A DNA stretch of 21,138 nt from Paenarthrobacter nitroguajacolicus JCM 14115. GTDB lineage: Bacteria > Actinomycetota > Actinomycetes > Actinomycetales > Micrococcaceae. The notes below the pieces were generated by a model. The model was not told the DNA's origin. It worked only from the letters and a program-made list of their open reading frames with translations, and did no database searches. Positions within the stretch are counted from its first letter, which is position 1. Each line of letters begins with the position of its first letter. Location: positions 1 to 21,138 of the forward strand of contig BBFS01000084.1 of assembly GCA_001313365.1 (NCBI GenBank), written 5' to 3'. A program made the translations under genes and the position numbers. Shown in pieces: positions 7,916 to 18,387 of the stretch.

Positions 7916-8594
7916 CGAGGGGGGGTACTAGGCCGGGACAGCACGATGACCTGGGCTGCACGCAGGACACGCTCACCTGAGCGGTATCCGGAGCGCAGCA
8001 CCTGGCTGACCGTGTCAACCTCGATGTCTTCGCCGGGCTGCTGGATGAGTGCCTCGTGGATGGTGGGGGGTCGAATTCGACTCCGGTATCCGCGATGCGT
8101 TCCAGTCCATACGTCTTCAACGCGTTCTCCAGCTTGGTGGCGATGGCGGCGAAGGGGGGGCCGCCTTCGAGGTCACCGTGCTGGCGGGCGCGTCGACGTC
8201 GTCCAGCACCGGGAGCAGGGAGTTCAGGACGCCGATGACGGCCATCTCTCCTGCTACGGCGCGGTCACGTTCGACGCGCTTGCGGTAGTTGACGTACTCA
8301 GCCTGAAGGCGGAGGAGGTCGTTGCGGAGCTCCGCTGCCTGGGCTTCAGCCGCGGCACCGGAGGCTACCGATTCCTCGGCCGGCACCTCTACCCCGTTGA
8401 GGATTTCCTCAGCCTGGGAGAGTGCGTCGCCGTCCGTAGGAGCGACGTTGCCTTCGGTGGGAGCTGTAGCTTCGCTATCGGGGGGGTGACGGGCCGCCCC
8501 CGGTCTCCGGGTCAACCTTGCGGTTGTCCCGGATGACGGGCTTGCGCGGCTCGTTGCCTTCAGAGTGCTCTGCTTCGTTGCCGTGGTGAGGCAT
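7888..8594 (-). CDS. grpE: GrpE nucleotide exchange factor (frameshifted in this sequence)
   Basis: GrpE releases ADP from DnaK. The ATG at 8594 is two bases after the dnaK stop (TAGCCATG), so translation is coupled. An acidic disordered N-terminus (MPHHGNEAEHSEGN) leads to the long coiled coil (AAELRNDLLRLQAEYVNYRK, then RVERDRAVAGEMAVIGVLNS), LLPVLDDVD, the ENALKTYGLERI segment and the beta-domain FDPxIHEALIQQPGEDI, VSQVLRSGYR. Frame breaks are at 8497-8501 (G4 to G5), near 8191 (one base lost) and 8065-8070 (C4 to C6). Runs at 8154-8160 and 8480-8486 are in frame. The predicted C-terminus continues past VIVLSRP into SPTREMAVRDSV-like residues encoded by an inverted-repeat arm. Confidence 0.9.
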
Positions 8595-8596
8595 GG

Positions 8597-10459
<1,863 letters not shown>

Positions 10460-10554
10460 ATCTTGTTTCCTTTCAATGGCCGATGTTGGAGATTGCACCT
10501 GACAGCGGTCCGCTGGGCGGTTTCACTGCCGGGAGCCCACTCAACAATCGGCTA

Positions 10555-10575
10555 GTTGAGCGTTCTGCACTCAAC
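10555..10575. promoter_or_regulatory. HAIR operator for HspR, proximal
   Basis: GTTGAGC-N7-ACTCAAC matches the HAIR consensus CTTGAGT-N7-ACTCAAG in spacing and core. It covers the predicted dnaK transcription start and touches the -10 box. Another half-site, ACTCAAC, lies at 10539-10545. Confidence 0.85.
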
Positions 10576-10601
10576 TGTACTCAGCCTCAGATTTAAGTCA
10601 A
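10574..10601 (-). promoter_or_regulatory. dnaK operon promoter
   Basis: On the minus strand TTGACT (10601-10596) and TACAGT (10579-10574) form a -35/-10 pair with a 16-bp spacer, placed exactly between two HAIR elements. Predicted leader is about 108 nt to the dnaK ATG. Confidence 0.65.
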
Positions 10602-10607
10602 TCCAAA

Positions 10608-10628
10608 GTTGAGTGAAGTACGCTCAAC
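10608..10628. promoter_or_regulatory. HAIR operator for HspR, distal
   Basis: GTTGAGT-N7-GCTCAAC, a second HAIR-type inverted repeat just upstream of the -35 box. With the proximal copy it frames the promoter, as expected for HspR repression of dnaK-grpE-dnaJ-hspR. Confidence 0.85.
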
Positions 10629-10730
10629 TTTCTCATTTGCCGACTGAAAAATGCCGGAATCACGCGGTTCTAGGGCTGGTTTCGCCGACGGTGAACTGGT
10701 CAAGCCTGCCGACGCGCAAACGGATTGGCC

Positions 10731-11660
10731 TCACTCCGAACGACTGGTGACGCCCAAATCCGGGCGGCCGGAGGGAATTTGCGTGGCGTCAGCGGTTTGG
10801 GTGGCCTCCAGCGGCTCCGGTTTGTACACCCAGGCCACCAGTACCACCGAGATGATCATCAGCAGGAACCACGCGAGGAGCTTGTCGATTGAGACCGCCT
10901 GCCAGCCCTCCAGCTGGTTCGGGTACAGCCAGGCACGCGACCATGTGCCTATGTTCTCGGCGAACCAGATGAACAGCGCCACCAGCAGGAACGAGACCAG
11001 GATGGGCATGCGGAAACGACGCCGGAACACCCGGAAGTGCATCACGCACCGTCCGTAGACAAGCACGACGGCGGCCAGCAGCACCCAGCGCGCGTCGAAG
11101 GTGTAGTGGTGCGAGAAGAAGTTGACGTAGATCGCACCAGCAACCAAGGCGGTGATCCAACGGCGGGGGTAGCGGTCGAAGCGGAGGTCGAACAGCCGGA
11201 ACACGCGCACCATATAAGAACCCACAGCGGCGTACATGAAACCGCTGAACAACGGCACGGCCCCCCCGATCCGCAGGACGCCCTCCGCCTCGTAGGCCCA
11301 CGACCCGACGTCCGTCTTGAACAGCTCCATCACCGTCCCCCCCACCACGTGGAACAGCAGGATCACCCGCAGCTCCCGCAGCGTCTCGAGTTTGAAGCTG
11401 ATCATCAGCACTTGAATAACGACGGCGGCGATGGTCAGGAAGTCGTTCCGGGCGAGGCCGGCGTTATCCGGATACCAAAGACGGGCCGCGATGATCACTG
11501 CGAGTAACGCCGCTCCGAACACACAAGCCCAGGCCTGCTTCAGCCCAAAGACCACGAATTCCGTGAGCCGCCCCCCCCGCAAAGGGCCGACTCGGGGCCG
11601 GTCCAAATATCGGTGGGCGGCGTCATCAATGGACTGCTCAACCGAGGTGAAGTTACGCAT
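10731..11660 (-). CDS. DUF817 family integral membrane protein
   Basis: About 309 residues, open throughout. The protein is dominated by hydrophobic helices, roughly eight (for example VFGAALLAVIIAARLWY, LVSFLLVALFIWFAE, LLMIISVVLVAWVY). Conserved DUF817 features include ELFKTDVGSWAY, PLFSGFMYAAVGSYM, HHYTFDARW and ENIGTWSRAWLYPNQ. The family includes Bacillus YoaT and has no established function; the helices with conserved His, Asp and Glu suggest a membrane enzyme or transporter. Three G/C runs near 11264-11270, 11337-11343 and 11571-11578 each add one residue without shifting frame. The start ATG at 11660 overlaps the end of the upstream DUF2236 gene once one extra base is removed, so the two are probably coupled. 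It is the last gene of the TetR-DUF2236-DUF817 operon. Confidence 0.88.
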   Translation of the reverse strand: MRNFTSVEQSIDDAAHRYLDRPRVGPLRGGRLTEFVVFGLKQAWACVFGAALLAVIIAARLWYPDNAGLARNDFLTIAAVVIQVLMISFKLETLRELRVILLFHVVGGTVMELFKTDVGSWAYEAEGVLRIGGAVPLFSGFMYAAVGSYMVRVFRLFDLRFDRYPRRWITALVAGAIYVNFFSHHYTFDARWVLLAAVVLVYGRCVMHFRVFRRRFRMPILVSFLLVALFIWFAENIGTWSRAWLYPNQLEGWQAVSIDKLLAWFLLMIISVVLVAWVYKPEPLEATQTADATQIPSGRPDLGVTSRSE

Positions 11661-12450
11661 GGTGGGGGCATTCTGCCTGGTTTGAGTTGGCCCAAGTAGT
11701 AGTCCTTCGGCCAGTGACGAACACGCTGCGGCAGCCGCGGGTAGACGCGCCCCCCCACTATGCGCATCGTCTGTTCGTAGCGTCGCGCCTGGCTGGGACC
11801 CCAGGTGAATCCGAAACCTTCACGAACTTGCTCAGGCAACAAGCCCGCCGTGAGGAAGCGCGCCAGCGGCATGGCCAAGCGCATCATGGCCGGTCCCGCG
11901 GCCGGGTAGAGCAGGTCCTGGGCGATTTTGCGGGCCTTGTCGTCGGGCTGCAACGTTGCCACATGCGCGTCCCAATACGCGGCAAAAGCGGCACGATCAG
12001 CGGGCCACTTGTCCGGCGGAAGCTGCAGGGCCGTGCCGATCCGCGCATAGTCGGCGTACATGCGGTCGGCGGTTTCGTCGTCGAGCGGTCCGTGAACCTG
12101 CTGGTAGACGGTGACTGCCGTGTCGTAAAGGGTGGCGACAACCCAAAGCTGGGAATCGGCGTCGAAGGCGTTGTAACCGACTGAAGCCTCGTCGGCGTTC
12201 CGGCGAACCGGCGCGTGGGCACGATTGACGGCGCGGCGCACCGCAGCGACCTGTTCTTCGGTGCCGTAAACCACGGCGTAAACATAGGTCAGCGTGGCCC
12301 GGAGCCTGTCCTGCGGCCGGTGGGCAAAGTCGCTGTGGTCCGCGACTCCGTGGCCAACCCGGGGGGGTCGGCAATCTGAAGGAGGATCGCGCGGCCCGCA
12401 CCGGCGAGAAGGACGCCCTCCGCACCAATGTCTGCAAGTCCTCGAGCCAT
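11653..12450 (-). CDS. DUF2236 oxygenase-like protein, MpaB/latex-clearing fold (frameshifted in this sequence)
   Basis: About 263 residues. The start MARGLADIGAEGVLLAGAGR, the segment GHGVADHSDFAHRPQDRLRA with its His and Arg, TLTYVYAVVYGTEE and SVGYNAFDADSQLWVVATLY match DUF2236, the all-helical fold shared by MpaB-type oxygenases and rubber oxygenase, where such residues help bind heme. Real substrate and heme binding here are inferred. A frame break at 12361-12367 (C5 to C7) splits the first 30 residues from the rest. The run near 11752-11758 adds a Gly. A C5 at about 11661-11665 that should be C4 hides the true stop: corrected, the gene ends in TAA at 11653 and overlaps the DUF817 start by 8 nt. 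It begins 17 nt after the TetR gene. Confidence 0.82.
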
Positions 12451-12467
12451 CTGAATACTGTAGCGCC

Positions 12468-13222
12468 CTAGCCTTGGAGCCCCCCCATGACACCCTGAAG
12501 GACGCTCAGCTGATGCTCGAACAGGTCATCGCGCGCGGCGAAAGTATCGCGTCCGTACTGCCCAAAAACCTCGAAACTGATAGCCCCCCCGAACACGGAC
12601 GTCCACACCAGGACACCCCCCCGCGCCAAGGTTGCGTCAGGTGCGGCGAGATTCATCTCGCCCCCCGGATGGCTGCCAGGTCTGCGGCCAACCCTTCGGG
12701 AATCACGACGGCGGGACTCGCCGCGTCGTTGAGCGCGCCAGCCCGGTAGGCGGCATCGAAGATACCGACGAGGCGAACGATGACCCGCGTACCAGGACGG
12801 TAGTGCGCTCACCTGGCGCCTGATACCCCGGGACGGGACTGCCGAATAGGAGGGAATAGCTGGCCGGTTCGCGGATGGCCCATGTACGCACAGCGTTAGC
12901 CAACGCCGTGAACTGCGCTGCGAAGTCATCCTCCGCCTCGGCATTCACAGCTGCATCGACGTCGTCGCCAAGCTGGTTGTAGGCGTCGATCAGCAGGAGC
13001 GTGAGGAGTTCGTCGCGGTTCTCTACATAGCGATAAACCGCTGAGGAAACGACGCCAAGATCCTTGCGACGGCACGCAGGGAAAGAGCGGCGGCGCGTGG
13101 AGGGCCAAGTGTTCCCGGCCGATCCGAACGATGTCGGCGATGGTCTGAATGCGGGCACGTTCGCGGGGAGTCTGGGGGGGCTTTCCCGTGCTCTTGACGG
13201 CGGCAGGTTCGGCTGGAGTCAT
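12468..13222 (-). CDS. TetR-family regulator with WHG-type C-terminal domain (frameshifted in this sequence)
   Basis: About 250 residues after correction. The N-terminal helix-turn-helix reads TIADIVRIGREHLALHG, AALSLRAVARDLGVVSSAVYRYVENRDELLTLL. The ligand domain contains AIREPASYSLLFGSPVPGYQAP, typical of the TetR C-terminal WHG-type domain. Frame breaks come from single-base losses near 13090 and 13070 (within the HTH) and near 12788, and one insertion at 12661-12666 (G4 to G6). G7 runs near 12482, 12584 and 12618 add Gly only. It is first in an operon with the DUF2236 and DUF817 genes and divergent from the epimerase-like gene. Two palindromes in the shared promoter region are its likely operators. 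Confidence 0.85.
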
Positions 13223-13260
13223 GTTCACAGCTTGCCACAACAGAGAGCGCTGTCAACAAA

Positions 13261-13277
13261 CAAGAGCACCGCTCTTG
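13261..13277. promoter_or_regulatory. TetR operator copy 1
   Basis: CAAGAGC-ACC-GCTCTTG, a perfect 7-bp inverted repeat with 3-bp spacer. It overlaps a TTGACA -35 (13275-13280) facing the epimerase-like gene. A related sequence AGAGCGCT lies at about 13243-13252 beside the minus-strand TTGACA (13256-13251). Confidence 0.75.
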
Positions 13278-13303
13278 ACAACTCAGCTTGACCCGTTCAT
13301 GCT
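13275..13303 (+). promoter_or_regulatory. Promoter of the epimerase-like gene
   Basis: TTGACA (13275-13280), a 17-bp spacer and CATGCT (13298-13303). The -10 is weak, the -35 is perfect. The pair lies between two operator palindromes. Confidence 0.45.
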
Positions 13304-13309
13304 GATCGA

Positions 13310-13324
13310 GAGAGCACTGCTCTC
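13310..13324. promoter_or_regulatory. TetR operator copy 2
   Basis: GAGAGC-ACT-GCTCTC, a 6-bp perfect inverted repeat with the same 3-bp spacer and AGAGCACYGCTCT core as copy 1. It lies just after the predicted -10, covering the likely transcription start. Confidence 0.75.
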
Positions 13325-13371
13325 GCTTTTTGATTTATTACGCAAACAGCCCCCCCGAAAGAAGGCACACC

Positions 13372-14306
13372 ATGTACGTCGTCACAGGAGCAGGACCGGT
13401 TGGCTACACTGTCGCGGAACAACTGGCTCACCAAGGGCATCAGGTACGCGTCCTAACGCGATCCGGCGGTGGCCCGGAGCATCCCCTGGTTGAACGATTA
13501 CGGCTGATGTCTCCGATCCTTCACAGCTGGATGAGGCGCTGAAGGGCGCTACCGCAGTTTTCCATTGCATTCACGGATCCGCCTACCGGGCATCGGTGTG
13601 GGCCGCCGAACTCCCCCAGGCCGAGCAAGTAGTGATGGATGCAGCGGCAGCCGCGGGCGCCGTCGTCGTCTTCCCCGAAAGCCTGTACTCGTACAGTGAG
13701 CCGGACCGGCTCATGACGGAATCGAGCCCGCGGGAAGCTACCAGCGGCAAGCGCGGCATCCGCACCCAACTGCTTAAAACGCGCGAGGCGCACGCTGCCA
13801 ATACTGTGAGCGTCGTGGCAGGAGACTTCTTTGGACCTCGTGTGAAATTGGCCCATGCAGGCGAACGGATGGTTCCGCTGGTCCTGACAGGCAAGCCGAT
13901 CCAGGCAATCGGAAGCGCCGAACGGCCGCACTCCTTTACTTATGTCCCGGATCTTGCAGCGGCCATGATCGCCGCAGCACTGAAGCCCGAGCTTTGGAAC
14001 ACCGTGCTGCACGCGCCCACCGGCTCGCCAATGACTCAGCGCGAAGTTGCGGCGGCCTACGTGGGCGCTGCTGGGGGGGTGGCCACGCCGAAAGTGAGCG
14101 CCGTGCCCGGTTGGGTGCTGCGGGTGGCGGGCATTTTCTCCACTGACATGCGCGAGCTGGCCGAATTGCTGTACCAGTTCGAGCGCCCCTTCGTCATGGA
14201 CTCCTCCGAAAGCCAGCGGTTGCTGGGCCTTGAACCCACGCCTTTGGCGGAAGCAGCAGCGGCCACCGTGGCGTGGTGGCGCGGCGCTGCACGCCAGGCC
14301 GTCTAA
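13372..14306 (+). CDS. NAD-dependent epimerase/dehydratase-like protein (frameshifted in this sequence)
   Basis: About 311 residues of the extended/atypical short-chain dehydrogenase class. The N-terminus MYVVTGAGPVGYTVAEQLAH gives a Rossmann GxGxxG, followed by VRVLTRSGG, then ADVSDPSQLDEALKGATAVF, AAAAAGAVVVFPESLYSY, VAGDFFGPRV and HSFTYVPDLAAAMIAA. The usual YxxxK is not apparent: the position reads RTQLLKTREAH, so it may bind NAD(P) without classic catalysis. One lost G near 13502 (restored reading RLRADVSD) breaks the frame; the run near 14074-14080 adds a Gly. AAGAAGG precedes the ATG. It is divergent from the TetR-DUF2236-DUF817 operon and probably controlled by the same repressor. Confidence 0.82.
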
Positions 14307-14328
14307 GGACGCGCCGCACGGCCGCGGG

Positions 14329-15188
14329 TTAGAGACCGTCGTCGTAATTCCAGTGCTCCTGCCAGCGCCAATCGATCGGTTCGCTGAGGCGTTGGTAACG
14401 GATGTCGGTGGACAGGCGCATGGTGCCGCCGCGGTCTTTGTTGTCCAAGGCAGCATGGACGATGTGTGCCGAGTGGACCACAACATCCCCCAACCTCGTA
14501 GTCCGTCACGAGCCATCTGGCATCGCGATCGTTCGCCAGTCCCGGGAGGTCTGCAGTGATGGAGGCGGCCGGCATCTTCAGGTTCCCTCACGCTCCTGTC
14601 TCATCACCCAGTGGTGGCTGCCCTCGAGGTAAGCCAAGCCGCCACGCTCCCGCGGGCAATCGCCCAAGGAATCCACATGGAGAGCACGCGGTCGCTGCCT
14701 TCGCGGAGATAGACCAGGTCATAATGGGCCTGCGTCGCCGTGCCGATGCCGCTTTCCCCCCCGGGTTTGGTGTGGCGAATGATCTTCCGTCGGTGCAGAT
14801 GGACATCGTCTCCGAGGAACCACGCAAACCAGTCGGCAATGCCTTGCGAAGTGCACAAGGCTTGGTACTCCGGACCCGGAACAATGTGGTCGAAAAGGCC
14901 TCGTCGTAATGCACCCCGGTCCACGTCCCCTGGCGCTGCAATGCCGTCGCGCGGATCTGTTCCCGCAGCGTACACATTGGCTTCGCCCAAGGAAGCGAAG
15001 TAGAACTCCCGGAAGTCCAGCAGTTGGTCCGGGTTCAGCTGCCCCCCCTTCAAGTAAAGGTATCCCTCGTGGCGAAGCCTTGCCCACAAGGTGTCACGAC
15101 TTCCGCGCTCGGATGGGGGGGGTACCGGTTCCAGCTCGGCGAGGCGGGTATCCGATTCGTCCAGGACATAGCCATTCGAAGTCAACAT
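14329..15188 (-). CDS. Phytanoyl-CoA dioxygenase (PhyH) family protein (frameshifted in this sequence)
   Basis: Fe(II)/2-oxoglutarate-dependent hydroxylase family. About 285 residues. Key features are LRHEGYLYLKG near residue 40, TATQAHYDLVYLREG with the HxD iron ligands, LSMWIPLGDCPRERGGL after correction, GSHHWVM, and VGDVVVHSAHIVHAALDN with the distal His, then TMRLSTDIRYQ. The start ATG (15188) has AAGGTGGA upstream; an in-frame GTG lies 9 nt before it. Frame breaks are near 14666 (one C lost), 14581 (one C lost) and 14487-14491 (G4 to G5). C/G runs near 14756-14762, 15043-15049 and 15115-15122 add residues only. It is divergent from an AraC regulator, the usual sign of control by a substrate-sensing activator. 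Substrate unknown. Confidence 0.85.
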
Positions 15189-15245
15189 GATGTCCACCTT
15201 GACAGTGGCGTGCAGCGAAGTGAATGGACTCCGACCCCCGAGGAC

Positions 15246-15273
15246 TTGGACTTTTGTATGGCTTGTTTAGATT
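15246..15273 (+). promoter_or_regulatory. Putative promoter of the AraC gene
   Basis: TTGGAC (15246-15251) and TAGATT (15268-15273) with a 16-bp spacer. A start about 15280 would exclude the upstream ATG at 15258 and supports the ATG at 15300. Confidence 0.5.
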
Positions 15274-15299
15274 CTCAGGGAAGGGCACCATTGGAGCCC

Positions 15300-16160
15300 A
15301 TGGACAACTGGTCAACCTACCGGCATCCGGCACTCCCCCTTCGCGACCTTGGATTGGCGTGTCTTGGTGCCGGTGAGCAGGGCGGCCCCTTGCCCTCCTT
15401 TGCCGGCCGGGCCCTCAGCAGCCACGCCATCGTGCTGGTGTCCGAAGGATCCGGACATTTCTCGGTGGAGGGCATGCGATATAAAGTCCAGGCTCCCGCG
15501 ATCATGTGGCTCTTCCCTGGGGGGGTCAGCCATGGGTACGGACCTGGGCCGGAAGGATGGAAGGAACACTGGCTGTTGTTCACCGGACCTACGGCAAGAG
15601 CCTTGGATGAGTTGGGCTGCTATTCACGTGACCACCCGATGCTGCAGCTCAACGGTTCGTCAGAGACAGGCTTGACGGAAGCACTTGGACTTTTCCCGGC
15701 CCTTCGCGAGGCTCTCCAAACGGGCGGACCTCAGGGAGATTTAGCGTCCTCCGTGCTCTGCCAACGGGTGCTCGTGGAAGCCGGCAAGCACCGCACTACA
15801 GGCTTCGTTGGTCCCGAGGGGCGCGCCGAGCATCTTCTCGCCGAACTCCGGGCGACAGCCCATCTGCCGCTCTCCATGTCCCAGCTTGCCGCCTCGTTGC
15901 AGGTTTCCATCCCCCCCGAGCTCCGGCACGCGGTTCAGGCCGCCACGGGCGTGGCGCCGAAAGAGCTGGTGATCCAACTCCGAATGTCACGCGCCCAGTC
16001 ACTCCTGGCTGGCACGGACCTGCCTGTCCAACGAATAGCCACGCTCACCGGCTATGACGACCCCGCCTACTTCAGCCGGCTCTTCACCAGGAAGACCGGC
16101 TATTCGCCGAGCAGCTTCCGCCGCGAGCACCAGCGCACTGAGCGGGCGGCGAATGTCTGA
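15300..16160 (+). CDS. AraC-family transcriptional regulator with cupin sensor domain
   Basis: About 286 residues, open throughout. An N-terminal cupin sensing domain (VLVSEGSGHFSVEGMRYKVQ, IMWLFPGG, VSHGYGP, WKEHWLLFTG) precedes the C-terminal AraC double helix-turn-helix: LPLSMSQLAASLQVS, ATGVAPKELVIQLRMSRAQ, LLAGTDLPVQRIATLTGYDD, and PAYFSRLFTRKTGYSPSSFR, the signature of the second HTH. The ATG at 15300 (MDNWSTYRHP) is preferred because GGAG lies just upstream and a promoter ends at 15273; the open frame extends further upstream without signals. G7 and C7 runs at about 15520-15526 and 15912-15918 add one Gly and one Pro. It is divergent from the PhyH-like gene and upstream of the beta-propeller gene; both are likely targets. 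Confidence 0.88.
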   Translation: MDNWSTYRHPALPLRDLGLACLGAGEQGGPLPSFAGRALSSHAIVLVSEGSGHFSVEGMRYKVQAPAIMWLFPGGVSHGYGPGPEGWKEHWLLFTGPTARALDELGCYSRDHPMLQLNGSSETGLTEALGLFPALREALQTGGPQGDLASSVLCQRVLVEAGKHRTTGFVGPEGRAEHLLAELRATAHLPLSMSQLAASLQVSIPPELRHAVQAATGVAPKELVIQLRMSRAQSLLAGTDLPVQRIATLTGYDDPAYFSRLFTRKTGYSPSSFRREHQRTERAANV

Positions 16161-16175
16161 AAATGTTCGAATCAT

Positions 16176-16202
16176 GGATTTCGCGGTCCGGGACTGAAAT
16201 CC
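16176..16202. terminator. Hairpin after the AraC gene
   Basis: GGATTTC (16176-16182) pairs with GAAATCC (16196-16202), with inner GTCC/GGAC pairing. It lies 15 nt after the AraC stop. It could be a weak terminator or an operator for the next gene; there is no T-tract. Confidence 0.4.
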
Positions 16203-16289
16203 TGAGGGAAGTGCACGGGACGTATCCGGAACGTCCTGGAGGCACCAAAAGCCACCCCCCCCACGGGATACTCAATGAGGAGCTCTTCC

Positions 16290-18319
16290 ATGTCCACTTT
16301 CGCCATCAACCGCCGTCAATTGCTGCAGACCGGGGGCATCGGCGGACTCGCCGTAGCGCTGTCAGCAATGTCATCCGGCGCAGCCCAAGCCGCCCGGCCG
16401 CTTAACACTTCGGCGCCGCTGATCACCGACCTCGGGCCCGCCGTCGTCCAGTTTTCCCTCATGAGTTCCTTGCTGGTGGGCGACACAGTGTACATCGGAT
16501 CCCGCAACCTGAATCCTGTGCGGGTCATAGGATTCCATCTCCCCACCGGCAAAGTTACCTACCGCACGGATCTCGGTTCCGGCTACAGCATTCAGGCCCT
16601 GGCCGCTGACTCCACCGGCCGCTACCTGTACGCAGGTGTTCTGCGCGACGGGATTGATGGAAAGCCGAACCTCTACCGCTGGGACCTCAGCACACCCAAT
16701 GCCCCGGCAGTGGGTGTCGGCGAAACAGGAGACCGGGACATCCGGGCTTTGGCTGTAGCCCCGGACGGCAAGGTCTACGTTGCCGGTGGCGGGTTGACCA
16801 CCAACGCCCCTTCGCTGTGGGAATACGATCCAGTAACGAATGCCATGACCAGTTGGGGGGGTGTGCCGGATCCCGGGGGGGCAACCATCGCCCAGGCTGT
16901 GGCCGCTACTGACAGCACGTGTACTTCGGCACCGGCAGCACCTTGGGTGGCGGCAACGGCTCCAGTCCAGCGCGTCTCTTTGCGTTCGATCGGACCACCA
17001 AGACGTCCACGAACATCCTCCCGGCCGAAGTAGCAACCGGGGTCTCGGTGACTTCACTGAGCGTGCTGAACGGGCAGCTCGGAGTCGGTATCAAGGGGGC
17101 CCGGGAAGTCCGTGCTGATCAACCTGGCCAACCATTCCCAGTACACCGTAATAGCCAAGACCGGTGTCATGTTCAGGCAATTGGGCAACGACGTCTTCTT
17201 CGTCAAGGAGCCGGGCGTGTGGTCCTACAACATGGTCACCAAGAAGATCACCCAGATCCTCACGGAAGATGTCGGTGCCATGTGGGGGGGCCTGGATGTC
17301 TATGGCAACAAGGCACTCACGGTCTCCTCTTACGACGTCATTGAGATCGATCCCGTGGCGAAGACGGCCGTCAAGCATGACCTGACGGAGGCGGGCGCAC
17401 CCGGCGGACCGCAGTCGTGCATGGGCCTGGCGGCAGGCGCCGGCGACGTGTACGTGGGCGGCACCGGGACCATAGCGCGTCACCAGTTGGCTACGAATCA
17501 GGTTTCCTATCTCCGGGCCACAGGAGAAGCCAAAGATGCCGTGGTGGTAGGCGGAATCCTGTACACGGGCCAGTACAACTCCAGGGGGCATCTACTCCTA
17601 CGATCCTTCCACCGGGGGGGAACTTCCCTACCAAGTGGCTGCACTCCCGGCCGGTCAGAACCGTCCCTTGGATGTTTGCTGGGACGCCGTCAACGGGCTG
17701 GTCATAGCCGGCGCGCAGAACGACACCGGCGGTGGCGGCTGCTTCGCTGCCTACAAACCTTCCACTACGCAGGTCATCACCAAGGTCAACCCGATTGACG
17801 CCCTCCAGATGGTCCGCGCCGTGGCAACGAAGGACGGAGTGGCCTACCTGGGTGGCGACAACATCTATGCCGCCGGTCCCCCCCGCAGCACTGTGGTGGC
17901 CTGGGACCCTGTGGCCAACCAGGAGTTGTGGCGCTTGGATCCCGGGCAGCCGCAAGGCATCGCGGCAATGGCTATCCACGGCAAGTTCCTCTATGGCATG
18001 TCCCGCAAGGCCGCCGGACTTTTCGTCATCGACCTGGACACCCGCCAAGTGGTTCACCGGGGGTGACCTCAGCAGCGTGTGCACCGACTTCGGCGCCCTC
18101 CAAGTCAGCCGGGGAATCGTGTACGGCGTGTCCGACACCACCGTTTTCCGCATCGACCCCGCCACGTTCGCGGTGTCCGTTGTTGTGGCAGACATCAACG
18201 GAGGCTGGTACAGCGGACCGCACATCACAGCCGACGAGGACGGGCTGCTCTACACACTCCGGGGGCCCAACCTCGTCCGGATCGACGATCAGCAGGCGAT
18301 GCAAACTATGCGGCGCTAA
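16290..18319 (+). CDS. Tat-exported beta-propeller protein (frameshifted in this sequence)
   Basis: About 670 residues. It starts MSTFAINRRQLLQTGGIGGL with a twin-arginine motif, hydrophobic stretch and AAQA cleavage site, so it is predicted to be folded in the cytoplasm and exported. The ATG at 16290 has GAGGAG six bases upstream. The mature part consists of about 13 repeats of a turn plus YxG strand (GDTVYIGSR, GRYLYAGVL, DGKVYVAGG, AGDVYVGGT, GVAYLGGD, RGIVYGVSD), as in PQQ/YncE-type propellers; 13 such motifs suggest two propellers. Frame breaks are near 16918 (one G lost), 17094-17098, 17583-17587 and 18058-18062 (each G4 to G5). Several seven-base runs add Gly or Pro. Substrate or partner unknown; position suggests a surface role in the same locus as the AraC and PhyH genes. 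Confidence 0.8.
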
Positions 18320-18339
18320 CCCGCGTAGCACCCAAGTAG

Positions 18340-18387
18340 GTAGCAGCAGGTGTCGTTTTGAGCTCTCAAAACGACATCTGCTGCTAC
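18340..18387. terminator. Long inverted repeat between convergent genes
   Basis: GTAGCAGCAGGTGTCGTTTT (from 18340) plus GAG pairs with the complementary arm ending at 18387 over 23 bp, with one G-T wobble and a two-base loop. Flanking CCCAA (18331-18335) and TTGGG also match. It lies between the propeller stop (18319) and the ROK gene, whose stop codon TAG is within the right arm. A bidirectional terminator is likely. Confidence 0.75.

Noticed and set aside
15024..15299. N-terminal 92-residue extension of the AraC regulator
   Set aside because: This part is antisense to the PhyH-like gene, lacks a start signal, and a promoter ends at 15273.
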